64,000 nt of DNA from positions 669,501 through 733,500 of the forward strand of contig NZ_LR778174.1 in the NCBI RefSeq assembly GCF_902810435.1, in the 5' to 3' direction. Below, one piece after another: positions 52,796 through 62,364 of this stretch. The notes below the pieces were generated by a model that saw nothing but the letters and a program-made list of their open reading frames with translations, had not been told where the DNA came from and did no database searches. The number at the start of each line of letters is the position of its first letter. Positions within the stretch are counted from its first letter, which is position 1. This DNA is from Veillonella parvula. GTDB lineage: Bacteria; Bacillota; Negativicutes; Veillonellales; Veillonellaceae. Both the position numbers and the translations under genes were made by a program.

Positions 52796-54124
52796 ATGAC
52801 AGAGCAGAACCCAATAAATACAGTCGACAGTATGTTGCCCATACCACAGCTCTTTGCCTTTGGTTTACAGCATGTACTTGCCATGTATGCTGGAGCTGTT
52901 GCGGTACCGATTATTGTGGCACAGGCGATGAATTTACCGGTAGAGGATTTGATTCGCCTTATTACAGCCGACTTGTTTACCTGTGGCATTGCGACCTTAA
53001 TCCAAACATTAGGCTTTGGTAATATAGGTGGGCGTATCCCTATGATTCAAGGTGTTACCTTTGCATCTGTCGGACCTATGACTATGATTGGGGCACAGCA
53101 TGGTATGACTGCCATTTACGGTGCCATTATTGTAGCAGGTCTATTTACTTTTATAGTAGCTCCATTCTTTAGCCGTCTAATTCGACTGTTTCCCCCTGTT
53201 GTAACGGGAACAATAATTACTCTTATTGGGATTAATTTGATGCCAGTTGCCATTAATTGGATGGGGGGCGGTGTAGGAAATCCAGAATTTGGAAGTTATA
53301 CGAACATAGGACTTGGATTTCTTACGTTCTTAATTGTTGTCTTTGTATACAAGTTTGCTAAAGGTTTCTTAAGTAATCTTTCTGTATTAATAGGCTTGAT
53401 CGTAGGCACAGCAATTGCCTTTGCAATGGGTGTTGCTAATTTTGATGAAGTTGGTCGATCTCAATGGGTTGCTTTCATTGAACCATTCTATTTTGGTTTG
53501 CCAACCTTTGACTGGGCTTCTGTATTATCTATGATTATCGTCATGCTCGTTGTCATGGTAGAGACGACAGGTGATAGTATTGCTATTGGTGAAATTGTGG
53601 ATAAGCCAATAGGTCGAAAAGAATTGGCTTCTGTTATTCGTGCCGATGGTATTTCTACTTTAATAGGGGGAATTCTTAATAGTTTCCCATATACAGCCTT
53701 TGCTCAAAATGTAGGACTTATTGCGGTTACAGGTGTTAAAAGTCGCTTTGTAGTAGCTGCATCTGGAGTAATCTTAATTTTGTTAGGTTTATTCCCTAAA
53801 TTAGCCGCTATTGTTGCTAGTATACCAAATGCAGTACTCGGTGGTGCTGGCATTGCTATGTTTGGCATGATTGTTGCCAGTGGTATCCGCTCTCTTGGCA
53901 AGGTTAGTTTTGATGGTAATCATAACTTGATGCTTGTGGCGATTAGTATTGGAGTGGCTATGATCCCTATTGCGGCGCCGAACTTTTATGCTAATTTCCC
54001 TGATTGGGCACAAATTATATTAAAATCTGGCATTACCTTTGGTAGTATTACGGCAATCTTGCTTAACTTATTACTCAATGGTGTTAATCATGGCGATGAA
54101 ATTCAAGAAATGGGCCGTCGCTAA
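52796..54124 (+). CDS. NCS2-family xanthine/urate-type permease
   Basis: 442 residues, about 12-14 membrane segments. FGLQHVLAMYAGAVAVP, ETTGDSIAIGE and QNVGLIAVTGVKSR are the NAT/NCS2 landmarks; the last two favour xanthine or urate over uracil. AGGAG precedes ATG 52796; the in-frame ATG at 52760 lies at the promoter and is rejected. The gene is monocistronic and would act in the inner membrane. Confidence 0.87.
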   Translation: MTEQNPINTVDSMLPIPQLFAFGLQHVLAMYAGAVAVPIIVAQAMNLPVEDLIRLITADLFTCGIATLIQTLGFGNIGGRIPMIQGVTFASVGPMTMIGAQHGMTAIYGAIIVAGLFTFIVAPFFSRLIRLFPPVVTGTIITLIGINLMPVAINWMGGGVGNPEFGSYTNIGLGFLTFLIVVFVYKFAKGFLSNLSVLIGLIVGTAIAFAMGVANFDEVGRSQWVAFIEPFYFGLPTFDWASVLSMIIVMLVVMVETTGDSIAIGEIVDKPIGRKELASVIRADGISTLIGGILNSFPYTAFAQNVGLIAVTGVKSRFVVAASGVILILLGLFPKLAAIVASIPNAVLGGAGIAMFGMIVASGIRSLGKVSFDGNHNLMLVAISIGVAMIPIAAPNFYANFPDWAQIILKSGITFGSITAILLNLLLNGVNHGDEIQEMGRR

Positions 54125-54136
54125 ATAATACATACG

Positions 54137-54170
54137 AGAACTCTATTCCTATAGAATAGAGTTCTTTTTA
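54137..54170 (+). terminator. Terminator after the permease
   Basis: AGAACTCTATTC/GAATAGAGTTCT plus TTTTT. Confidence 0.9.
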
Positions 54171-54338
54171 GTGATTAAATTCACAGGGAAAATGTATGAA
54201 TACTATGCTATAATATATAGATAATTGTAGAACTATTTTGTGATACTTTCATAAAATAGGAATACAGTCTGGATTTACAATTAAGTGTTTATAAAAAGTT
54301 ATGTATATGGAATGTTCCCATAAGAAGGGAAGGGGCAC

Positions 54339-54779
54339 GTGGCAGACGGAAAGATTATTGCTATCTCCATTAGTGAGAAAAAAGGGCAAAAAAAACATAA
54401 TATTGAATCCGCCAATCTCATTGTAGATCATGGGATGGAGGGAGATGCTCATGCAGGAAATTGGCATCGTCAAATCAGCTTACTTGGTATCGCTAGTATT
54501 GAACATATGCGGGCGCAAGGTGCAGATGTTAAACCTGGTGATTTCGCTGAAAACATTACAGTAGAAGGTATGGTTCTTTATGAATTAGCTGTAGGGACTC
54601 ACTTACAAGTAGGGGCTGATGTGATTCTTGAAATTACTCAAATTGGCAAGGAATGCCATCATGGTTGCGAAATCATGAAACAAGTTGGTTCTTGCATTAT
54701 GCCTACACAAGGTATCTTTGGTAAGGTTCTTAAAAACGGTACGATTCGCGTAGGTGATGAAGTATCTATTATTAAATAA
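54339..54779 (+). CDS. MOSC-domain protein
   Basis: 146 residues of a stand-alone MOSC domain (MoCo sulfurase C-terminal type): VDHGMEGDAHAGNWHRQISL, then the cysteine in IGKECHHGCE. GTG at 54339 follows AAGGGG. It comes 26 bases before moaA. A role in sulfur transfer or cofactor carriage to a molybdoenzyme is likely. Confidence 0.88.
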   Translation: MADGKIIAISISEKKGQKKHNIESANLIVDHGMEGDAHAGNWHRQISLLGIASIEHMRAQGADVKPGDFAENITVEGMVLYELAVGTHLQVGADVILEITQIGKECHHGCEIMKQVGSCIMPTQGIFGKVLKNGTIRVGDEVSIIK

Positions 54780-54805
54780 TTTTGAGTTGGTAAACGAGGT
54801 GTATT

Positions 54806-55771
54806 ATGAAAGACGCATGGGGCCGTACTATTGAATATGTACGTCTGTCGCTGACAGATGCGTGTAATTTTTGTTGTCCCTACTGCCGACCTGCAGAAAT
54901 TACTCCTCAAAGTCAAACGCAACTATTGTCTGTTGATGAATGGATGACCATTTTAGGAGCTTTCCATCATATTGGTGTGAAGGCAGTACGCCTCACAGGT
55001 GGTGAGCCTTTGCTCTATCCACATATTGAAGAACTACTAGGTCGCATCAAAGAATCAGGTTGGTTTGAAGATATCTCTATGACTACCAATGGCAGTCTAT
55101 TAGCTTCACGAGCGCAACGGTTAAAAAAATTTGGCTTGAATCGTGTGAATATTAGTTTGGACTCTCTTGAAACTGAAGCTTTTGCTGCTTGTGTTGGTAA
55201 AGCGGGACAGTTGGAGTCTGTTCTCGACGGTATACGTAGTGCTATTAATGCTAACTTTAAATCCGTTAAGATTAATACGGTTTTATCTCGTTATTGGTCC
55301 GATGATGAAGTTAAATCTTTATTACAATATGTTGAAAAATGGCCTGTTGTTTGGCGGTTTATTGAATACATGCCGTTCCAAGGTGATGCCTTTCATGGGC
55401 CTACCTTTGATGAATGGAAGGAACAATTAGAACGCGTTAGTGGCGGATCTCTCACAGAGGTTCATTCTGTTTATGGCTTTGGTCCAGCTACATATTTGGC
55501 ACTGCCTAGTGGTAAGGCCGTGGGCTTTATTTTTTCTATGTCTCATAGCTATTGTGATACATGCAATCGTGTGCGCCTTACATCTGATGGTCAAATGCGA
55601 TTGTGCTTGTTGCGAGATGATGAGGCTGACCTTGTATCGCTCGTGCGCAATGGTGCCTCAGAAGAGGCTTTAGCCAAGCATATCGAACGTGCTTTGCAAC
55701 GAAAACAAGAACGACATGATGGTATAGGCATGGAGCAACCAGAACGACCAATGTGGCGAATCGGAGGGTAG
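54806..55771 (+). CDS. moaA: GTP 3',8-cyclase (molybdenum cofactor step 1)
   Basis: 321 residues. The radical-SAM triad CNFCCPYC (C-x3-C-x2-C) and a second cluster site CDTCNRVRL with the later LCLL cysteine; it ends in GG, as in MoaA. It converts GTP to the pterin intermediate. MOSC and the 100-residue protein flank it in the same operon; other mob/moe genes lie at 40-42 kb. Confidence 0.95.
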   Translation: MKDAWGRTIEYVRLSLTDACNFCCPYCRPAEITPQSQTQLLSVDEWMTILGAFHHIGVKAVRLTGGEPLLYPHIEELLGRIKESGWFEDISMTTNGSLLASRAQRLKKFGLNRVNISLDSLETEAFAACVGKAGQLESVLDGIRSAINANFKSVKINTVLSRYWSDDEVKSLLQYVEKWPVVWRFIEYMPFQGDAFHGPTFDEWKEQLERVSGGSLTEVHSVYGFGPATYLALPSGKAVGFIFSMSHSYCDTCNRVRLTSDGQMRLCLLRDDEADLVSLVRNGASEEALAKHIERALQRKQERHDGIGMEQPERPMWRIGG

Positions 55772-55772
55772 T

Positions 55773-56075
55773 ATGGGATTTTTTGATTTTTTAAAGCCTA
55801 GATCAAAGGAAAATATTGAATCATGCTGGCCTGGAGGCAAGATGCTTCAAGTCCATATAGAATACGATACACAAGAGTCTGTTTTTACCTATTTTGGTCG
55901 TTATGGGTTACAGTTTAGCGTTCCTAAGTCTAATTTAACGAATATTATTGTTAAAGAAGTAAGCCGCACTCATAGTGTGCTTCAACTATATAGTGGTGAA
56001 AACTGCGTAGGGACTAGTGATTTACTCCCTACTGAGGCCTGTAATATTATGAAGGATTGGGTATTACAATATTAA
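55773..56075 (+). CDS. Hypothetical 100-residue protein downstream of moaA
   Basis: Not recognised. Starts one base after the moaA stop with GGAGGG inside the moaA end, so it is translated from the same message. It begins with MGFFDFLK, a small hydrophobic/basic start, then a mixed beta/alpha soluble region. Cofactor-linked function is only suggested by position. Confidence 0.65.
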   Translation: MGFFDFLKPRSKENIESCWPGGKMLQVHIEYDTQESVFTYFGRYGLQFSVPKSNLTNIIVKEVSRTHSVLQLYSGENCVGTSDLLPTEACNIMKDWVLQY

Positions 56076-56091
56076 TAATATGAATGTTGAT

Positions 56092-56135
56092 ATTTTATAG
56101 GAGTGTAATAAATTTTCTTTACATTCCTATAAAAT
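56092..56135 (+). terminator. Terminator of the moaA operon
   Basis: ATTTTATAGGAGTGTAA pairs with TTTACATTCCTATAAAAT across a 9-base loop. Confidence 0.75.
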
Positions 56136-56158
56136 AAGCATATAATTATTCATGTCAT

Positions 56159-56234
56159 GGACCACTAGCTCAGCTGGCAGAGCACCTGACTCTTAATCAG
56201 GGTGTCCAGGGTTCGAACCCCTGGTGGTCCACCA
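56159..56234 (+). tRNA. tRNA-Lys (anticodon CTT), CCA encoded
   Basis: Acceptor stem GGACCAC/GTGGTCC, anticodon stem CCTGA/TCAGG with loop CTCTTAA (anticodon CTT, reading AAG), T-arm CCAGG-GTTCGAA-CCCCTGG, discriminator A plus CCA. Confidence 0.96.
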
Positions 56235-56239
56235 GAGTA

Positions 56240-56273
56240 AAGAACTCACATTTTGTGTGAGTTCTTTTTTTGT
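56240..56273 (+). terminator. Terminator after tRNA-Lys
   Basis: AAGAACTCACA/TGTGAGTTCTT plus T7. Confidence 0.92.
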
Positions 56274-56516
56274 GTAAATATTTTTCTTTTAGCTTTTTGC
56301 ATATCTTTTTAGCCTTCATATAGTTATTTACATGGTTAAAATACGTTGTGGTTTAATCCTATTTTTCTCAAACGAGTAGTCATTGATTCAATTAAGTTTA
56401 TAAACTTTAACATTAATGGAATATAGTATTGATACAATATAATATATTTTATAGACAGTAAAATTATAATAGCTTATGATGGTTGTATAATAGTTTTTCT
56501 CATTAGGAGGTACCAA

Positions 56517-57458
56517 ATGGCAGTAGATGTTTCTAGAACACAAGATGTGTATAAAGATGCTGGCCAAAGTGTCAACTTCACCACTTTGTTGTTAAACCGT
56601 AAAGATCATGAGGCAGAGCTTGAAGTGATTCAAGATATGGCAGATCGTATTCAAGCCATTAAACGTTCTGTTAGTATTCGCGCTAATGGGGAAGGTTTGG
56701 GCATTGCCTTTGGCTTTAGCCGTAAGGCATGGGATTATTTGTTCCCTAATGCACCGGTACCAAAAGAGTTAGAAGACTTCCAAGGCATAAAAGGTGATAA
56801 ACAAGATGTACCAGCTGTAGCAGCTGACTTATTTTTGCATGTCCGCTCTAATGATGAATCTGTTACGTATACTGTAGTAGATCAAATTATGGAGTTCTTA
56901 CGCCCTATTACATCTGTTGTAGATGAAACCCATGGCTTCCACTACGAACAAGGTCGTGCGATTATTGATTTCGTTGATGGTACGGAAAACCCTGTTGGCC
57001 AAGAGGCTGTAGAGTGGGGCGTTATTGGTGATGAAGATCCTGAATTCACTAACGGCTCTTATGCATTTGCTCAAAAATATGAACATGATCTTGATGCATG
57101 GCGTGCACTTCCTACAGAAATGCAAGAAAAATTCATTGGTCGTCGTAAATTTAGCGATATTGAATTAGAGGATGATGAAAAAGATCCGGCAGCTCACAAT
57201 GTAGTGGCTCAAGATAATCGTGATGATGAAGAACATAAGATCGTTCGTATGAATGTTCCATTTGCTCAACCTGGTCAAGGTGTCCGAGGTACATACTTTA
57301 TAGGTTATGCTCGTTACTGGGATGTGACTAAAACTATGCTTACCAATATGTTTACACAAAATGATAAATTGCTTGATTATTCCAAGCCTATTACGGGCAT
57401 GCTATTTTTTATTCCGTCTCTTGATATATTGGATGCTATTGCAGAAGGTGAATTATAA
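56517..57458 (+). CDS. Dyp-type peroxidase
   Basis: 313 residues. The distal GxxDG-type site reads DFVDGTENP (Asp near residue 150), and the later AAHNVVAQDNRDDEEHKIVR block holds the proximal heme His. No Tat or Sec signal is seen, so it is cytosolic, like YfeX. It would remove peroxide or act on porphyrins. AGGAGG precedes the ATG. The 240-base gap upstream of it is AT-rich with no other gene. Confidence 0.92.
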   Translation: MAVDVSRTQDVYKDAGQSVNFTTLLLNRKDHEAELEVIQDMADRIQAIKRSVSIRANGEGLGIAFGFSRKAWDYLFPNAPVPKELEDFQGIKGDKQDVPAVAADLFLHVRSNDESVTYTVVDQIMEFLRPITSVVDETHGFHYEQGRAIIDFVDGTENPVGQEAVEWGVIGDEDPEFTNGSYAFAQKYEHDLDAWRALPTEMQEKFIGRRKFSDIELEDDEKDPAAHNVVAQDNRDDEEHKIVRMNVPFAQPGQGVRGTYFIGYARYWDVTKTMLTNMFTQNDKLLDYSKPITGMLFFIPSLDILDAIAEGEL

Positions 57459-57556
57459 GGGATTTCTGATTGTTAGTGGAGACTAAACATTTATCTAATT
57501 AGTTAGTAATGTTTAGTTTTATCTATCAGATTAAAATTTATTATATAATTCTATAG

Positions 57557-57582
57557 AAAGCGCCCCAAGTGGGCGCTTTTAT
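57557..57582 (+). terminator. Terminator after the Dyp peroxidase
   Basis: AAAGCGCCC/GGGCGCTTT with a 5-base loop and TTTTA. Confidence 0.88.
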
Positions 57583-57640
57583 GCTATAATAAATCTATTA
57601 AACTCGTAAAAATCCATTGTAGTTATGAATGAGGTATTCC

Positions 57641-59140
57641 ATGAATTATACTAGCACCCGAGGTACCGTTGTGGTAAATGAAACATATGCATTGTTGCAC
57701 GGCTTAGCAGAGGATGGTGGTCTATATGTACCATCTTTATTTCCTACAAACTGCTTAACTTACAATGATGTGAAAGATAAAAATTACCAAGAAGTAGCAG
57801 CCGTTGTTTTAGCAAAGTTGTTTCCATGCTTTTCCGAAGCTCATTTAAATGAAATGATTAATTCTGCTTACTGCGATGCTAATTTCAGCACCCGCGATAT
57901 TGCACCATTACACTCTTTATTGGAAAAGGTTTCCGTATTGGAACTATTCCATGGCCGCACACAAGCTTTCAAAGATATGGCATTATCCTTATTTCCATAC
58001 CTTTTAGTAGCTGCTAAGGAGGCTGAGGGCGAGAAAAAAGAAGTACTTATCTTAACTGCTACCTCTGGTGATACTGGTAAGGCGGCTCTTGAGGGCTTCA
58101 AGGATGTACCGGGAACTCATATTCAAGTATTCTACCCGACTGATGGCGTTAGTCCTATGCAAGCGGAACAAATGCAAAAACAAGAAGGGGAGAATGTTAA
58201 TGTTACGGCTATTCATGGCAATTTTGACGATGCTCAACAATTCTTGAAACGCCTCTTTGTTGATAAAGCGACTGCTGAAGAGGTTGCTGAAAAAGGGGTT
58301 ATGTTCTCCAGTGCGAACTCTATCAATATTGGTCGTTTAGCTCCACAAGTAGTTTACTATGTAAATGCCTATGCTGAACTGGTTGCACAAGGTGCAATCC
58401 ATGAAGACGAAGCTTTCAACGTTGTAGTTCCAACAGGTAACTTCGGTAATATCTTGGCTGCTTACTATGCTAAAAAAATGGGGATTCCTATCGGCAAATT
58501 GATTTGTGCATCTAATCAAAATAACGTACTTACTGACTTCTTTGAAAACGGTACCTACGATATGAACCGCCCATTCTATACGACGATTTCTCCATCTATG
58601 GATATTCTTGAATCCTCTAACTTTGAACGATTCTTATATTATATTTCTGGTGAAGATAGCGAACGTACAGTAGGATGGATGAAAGATCTTAAAACAACAG
58701 GCAAATTAACTGTTAATGAAGAAGAGTTCAAACGTGTTAAGACTGATTTTGCTGGTGCCTACGTTGATGATGAAGAAACAAAAGCAATCATTGAACAAGT
58801 ATACAATTCTTACGGTTATGTAATGGATCCTCATACGGCGGTTGCTATGGGGGCGTATATGAAGGAGTTGGAGAAGCATCCTGAAGATGGCGCTCGTCAT
58901 ACAGTGATTGCATCTACAGCACATCCGTTTAAATTTCCTACACCAATCTGTGAGGCATTGGATATCAAGGTGGGCGAGACTCCTTATGAAAGCTTAGATA
59001 ATATCTCTGCTGTAACGGGTGTTGCCTTCCCTAAACAATTGGAAGCCTTACAATCCAAACCATTGCGCTTTACAAAAGCAATCGACAAAGAGAATATGAA
59101 ACAAGAAATCTTAGATTTTGTAGATACATTCTCTAAATAA
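57641..59140 (+). CDS. thrC: Threonine synthase
   Basis: 499 residues, the long PLP-dependent form. The PLP lysine lies in HGRTQAFKDMA and phosphate binding in TATSGDTGKAA; STAHPFKFP near the C-terminus is typical. It makes threonine from O-phosphohomoserine. GAGG precedes ATG 57641; an in-frame ATG at 57629 lacks a site. Monocistronic with its own terminator. Confidence 0.95.
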   Translation: MNYTSTRGTVVVNETYALLHGLAEDGGLYVPSLFPTNCLTYNDVKDKNYQEVAAVVLAKLFPCFSEAHLNEMINSAYCDANFSTRDIAPLHSLLEKVSVLELFHGRTQAFKDMALSLFPYLLVAAKEAEGEKKEVLILTATSGDTGKAALEGFKDVPGTHIQVFYPTDGVSPMQAEQMQKQEGENVNVTAIHGNFDDAQQFLKRLFVDKATAEEVAEKGVMFSSANSINIGRLAPQVVYYVNAYAELVAQGAIHEDEAFNVVVPTGNFGNILAAYYAKKMGIPIGKLICASNQNNVLTDFFENGTYDMNRPFYTTISPSMDILESSNFERFLYYISGEDSERTVGWMKDLKTTGKLTVNEEEFKRVKTDFAGAYVDDEETKAIIEQVYNSYGYVMDPHTAVAMGAYMKELEKHPEDGARHTVIASTAHPFKFPTPICEALDIKVGETPYESLDNISAVTGVAFPKQLEALQSKPLRFTKAIDKENMKQEILDFVDTFSK

Positions 59141-59145
59141 TACAA

Positions 59146-59173
59146 TGCCGCCTTTCCTTAGAAGGGCGGCATA
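59146..59173 (+). terminator. Terminator after thrC
   Basis: ATGCCGCC pairs with GGCGGCAT around TTTCCTTAGAAG; no long T-run. Confidence 0.7.
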
Positions 59174-59352
59174 TCTATATGTTTTTTATTGAGTAATCAT
59201 TTTTTATTGATTAACCAATTAAATTCATTTTCTCATTAAATTAACATTCATCATATATGATATGGAATTTTGTTAGTATGTATTGATGTATTCATTATTT
59301 ATAGAAATATGGGTTTATAATTATATAGAGAAATATAATTATAGGAGGGGCT

Positions 59353-60240
59353 ATGGCTAAAAAGGGCCTTATATATGCACTGTTATCTGCACTTTTGTTT
59401 AGTACGATGAATGTATTCGTAAAACTGTTGGGGACGAATATTCCACCTGGGGAGATCGCTTTTGCCCGTGGGTTCTTTGGGACTGTTGCGGTGCTCATTA
59501 TCATGTATGTGAAGGGAATCCGATTTTCAAAAGAGAATCGGGGGCTCCTCGTCATGCGTGGCCTATACGGCGGTTTTGGTATGGTATGTAATTTTATCGC
59601 TTTGGTACACATAAAATTATCTGATGCAACAATTCTATTTCAGACGACAGGAATATTTGTTTTTATCTTTAGTGCTCTGTTTCTGAAGGAATCGATACCT
59701 AAAGGGGCTGGCAAATGGCTCGGAGTCATTTTGATTGCTGTCTTAGTCATGGTGAACCCTTTTAGTTATGAATCATTTTCTTGGTATGCATTGGTGGCTA
59801 TTTTAGGTGCTGCTCTAGCTGCAGCGGCCTATACGACGATACGAACTATTAGTAAACGCGGAAAACATAGTAATTTTGAAATCATGGCCTATTTCATGAT
59901 TACTGGTATGATTGCGGGCCTCGTCACTACTGATAAGCTCGTTATGCCTCAAGGTACAGATTGGCTCATTATCTTCGCTATCGGTGGTATTAGTGTAGTG
60001 GCTCAGTTTTTCTTGACCGGAGCCTTTGTTACGACCAATGCTGTAGTGGCTCAATTCTTGCAATACGTTGGCGTATTTATTAGTTCCTTCTATGGGTTCT
60101 TAATCTTTGGTGAAAGCTTATCCATAGCAACAGTAGGGGCTGGTATTGCTATGTTTATATCCTCTGTCATGTTGGCGCGTCTTAAAGAACAGAGTGGTCC
60201 ATTAAGAGAGGGCAAGGTTATAGAGGATAAAATTAAATAA
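59353..60240 (+). CDS. EamA/DMT-family permease
   Basis: 295 residues, ten predicted membrane segments in two repeats (EamA duplicated). The start KGLIYALLSALLFSTMNVFVKLLG is typical. GGAGG precedes ATG 59353. It probably exports an amino acid or metabolite; the substrate is not evident. A possible 28-residue ORF begins at its very end. Confidence 0.87.
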   Translation: MAKKGLIYALLSALLFSTMNVFVKLLGTNIPPGEIAFARGFFGTVAVLIIMYVKGIRFSKENRGLLVMRGLYGGFGMVCNFIALVHIKLSDATILFQTTGIFVFIFSALFLKESIPKGAGKWLGVILIAVLVMVNPFSYESFSWYALVAILGAALAAAAYTTIRTISKRGKHSNFEIMAYFMITGMIAGLVTTDKLVMPQGTDWLIIFAIGGISVVAQFFLTGAFVTTNAVVAQFLQYVGVFISSFYGFLIFGESLSIATVGAGIAMFISSVMLARLKEQSGPLREGKVIEDKIK

Positions 60241-60327
60241 ATGTCGAATATATACAGTATCAGACTGTATATGACAGTGGGGGTGCTGATTACATTCGTG
60301 ATTGGCACCTTTTTACATAAAAGATAA
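60241..60327 (+). CDS. Possible 28-residue membrane peptide after the permease
   Basis: The permease stop TAA is followed directly by ATG, and the frame runs 28 codons: a polar start, a hydrophobic core MTVGVLITFVIGTFL and a basic end HKR. There is no proper Shine-Dalgarno site, so translation would rely on reinitiation after the permease. A GGTGC/GCACC hairpin with TTTTT (60282-60314) lies within it and may be the true feature. Confidence 0.3.
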   Translation: MSNIYSIRLYMTVGVLITFVIGTFLHKR

Positions 60328-60412
60328 AATACAGGGGTATTAGTTAGTGATTTATTGTAATGAAATATACTAGAGCTTTTTCATTTTGAAAGTAGCTACA
60401 GACGGAGGAGCT

Positions 60413-62080
60413 ATGTATATAAAATGGATGCATATTGAAAACTATAGGAACTTAGCGGATGTAACGTTGAGCTTTCACAATGATATTAATTATTTTGTTG
60501 GTGAGAATGCGGTGGGTAAGTCTAATTTTCTAGATCTCTTAGAAATTATCATGGAGTGCCATGGGTTCATTGAAAGTGATTTCACGGATGTAAACAAGCC
60601 TATCCGCATTGATTTTGAAATATCTTTAGGTGAGTTAAATTATAAAAGCATGTATACTGCTGATGAAGGCCCCACCTACCGTTTACGACTTGAACAAGTT
60701 GTACAAGAGGTATATCCACGATTATACAGAGTCACTGATGCAGGGATTGAACCTATGGCGTTATCTATGATTCGTCATGCCTTATATGTGTGTCATCGCG
60801 ATACATCAGAGCAAGAGCTATTTTCTATACCCTCTGCTGTATATGTTGAATTAGGACATCTCTTACAAGCTTATGTATCTCGATTAGAAATGGCGACTGA
60901 TGATTTGCAGCGTGAAATTGTGAGTTTACGCAAGGATTTAGATCCCTATTGTATGCTCAATATTCAACACCTTATAGAGGTGTTGTCTACATCTTCTGCT
61001 ATAGAACGCAAGTATTCTGCTGATAATGTGCGTTTAATAATGGCTGTGGCTCTTAAAATTTTAGCTCAAATTTATATGAAGGTGAGTAGTGCGACTACAA
61101 ATCTAGAAGCTTTACTTGTATATGATGGAAAGGGTCGCAAGTTTTTACCAATCTTTATCAGTGTGGATGAGCCAGAGCTACATTTAAGCCCTTATTTGCA
61201 ACGCGCTGTGCTCAATTATTACCGCCAAATTGCAACTAATGAAAATGAAGAGTTTTTAGCGTTGTTGCGAGATGTATTTAAAATTGATGGATTGTTAGGA
61301 CAACTTTTTGTAGTTACACATAGTACAGATGCGCTTGTTGATGATTATCGTCATATTATTCGGCTTTATCGGGATGAAAATAATATGGTCTGTGCAGCGT
61401 GTGGAGTTACTTTCAATTTCCCTAAAGAGGTAGAGAAACACTTGATTATGCATTTTCCTGAGGCAAAAGAGGCTCTATACGCTCGGTGTATTATCATCGT
61501 AGAAGGGGAGACGGAGTATGGTAGCTTTACAGGCTTTGTTAAAAAATTAGGCGTGGACTTTGATTATTTTGGCATCTGTCTTATCAACGCTCGGGGCGAA
61601 TCCTCTATCAGTAAATTGCAAAAATTGTTTAATAGATTCTCTATTCCTACAGTAGCTCTCTATGATCGCGATGTAGAGGGAAAATATGCAAAAGCACATA
61701 GCAATATATTCTATACGGAGGAAATTTGTTTTGAAATGGATTTTGTATCGTATCTACTTGCGATGCACAAGCGTTCCATAATGGATGCCATCATCAAGGA
61801 CATTATTGATGACGCTCGTCCAATGGTAACAAAGGATATGGCGCGGCGTGGTTATGCTAAATTAGGTATTACTAAAAGCCAAATTGTACAACGTTGTTTA
61901 CCGAATTTTTCGGATCGTAAGTTGGATGATTTACATATCTATTACTTCTCTTGGTTCTATGCCAATAAAGGGGTAATTGTAGGGCGACGTATTAGTCAAT
62001 TTTTAGATACTTCTATGATACCACCTGCATTTATTGCAGTAATAGAGCGTGCTAAACTTCTTTCGCTAGGTTTAGGTTAA
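60413..62080 (+). CDS. OLD-family ATP-dependent nuclease with a C2H2 zinc finger insert
   Basis: 555 residues. Walker A GENAVGKS (30-37), an ABC-type Walker B region SVDEPELHLSP, H-loop VVTHSTDAL, and a TOPRIM domain (IIIVEGETEYG near 363, ALYDRDVEG near 415). Between the ATPase and TOPRIM parts lies C327-x2-C330-x12-H343-x3-H347 with Phe and Val at the zinc-finger core positions. GGAGG precedes ATG 60413. No UvrD-like helicase partner is next to it. Stand-alone OLD proteins serve in phage defence or repair; this one's role is unproven. Confidence 0.85.
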   Translation: MYIKWMHIENYRNLADVTLSFHNDINYFVGENAVGKSNFLDLLEIIMECHGFIESDFTDVNKPIRIDFEISLGELNYKSMYTADEGPTYRLRLEQVVQEVYPRLYRVTDAGIEPMALSMIRHALYVCHRDTSEQELFSIPSAVYVELGHLLQAYVSRLEMATDDLQREIVSLRKDLDPYCMLNIQHLIEVLSTSSAIERKYSADNVRLIMAVALKILAQIYMKVSSATTNLEALLVYDGKGRKFLPIFISVDEPELHLSPYLQRAVLNYYRQIATNENEEFLALLRDVFKIDGLLGQLFVVTHSTDALVDDYRHIIRLYRDENNMVCAACGVTFNFPKEVEKHLIMHFPEAKEALYARCIIIVEGETEYGSFTGFVKKLGVDFDYFGICLINARGESSISKLQKLFNRFSIPTVALYDRDVEGKYAKAHSNIFYTEEICFEMDFVSYLLAMHKRSIMDAIIKDIIDDARPMVTKDMARRGYAKLGITKSQIVQRCLPNFSDRKLDDLHIYYFSWFYANKGVIVGRRISQFLDTSMIPPAFIAVIERAKLLSLGLG

Positions 62081-62108
62081 TGGAGTAATACATTACTACT
62101 TCTAATTA

Positions 62109-62147
62109 ATAGAGTCTGACCAAAGTTTGGTTAGACTCTATTTTTTC
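62109..62147 (+). terminator. Terminator after the OLD nuclease
   Basis: ATAGAGTCT(G)ACCAAA pairs with TTTGGT(T)AGACTCTAT, followed by TTTTTT. Confidence 0.88.
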
Positions 62148-62285
62148 GAAGGTAACATAGCGTTTTAGAGTGTAGGCATAGGAAATATGGTGTAAAAAAT
62201 ACGCATAATAAGCGATTTATTACAATAATAGATAGAATTATGAAAAAATATATTAACTAAATTTTAAAAACTACATCGAAATTTC

Positions 62286-62314
62286 TTGACATCTTTTTAT
62301 CTTTATTTTATGAT
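62286..62314 (+). promoter_or_regulatory. Promoter of mscL
   Basis: Consensus TTGACA, exactly 17 bases, TATGAT. One of the clearest promoters in the window. Confidence 0.8.
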
Positions 62315-62364
62315 TAGTACTGTTATTAATGCATTCTCAATTAAACGTATCTAGGAGTATGAAA

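Noticed and set aside
52681-52796. Purine riboswitch before the NCS2 permease
   Set aside because: The promoter leaves only about 30 transcribed bases before the start codon and no conserved loops are seen.
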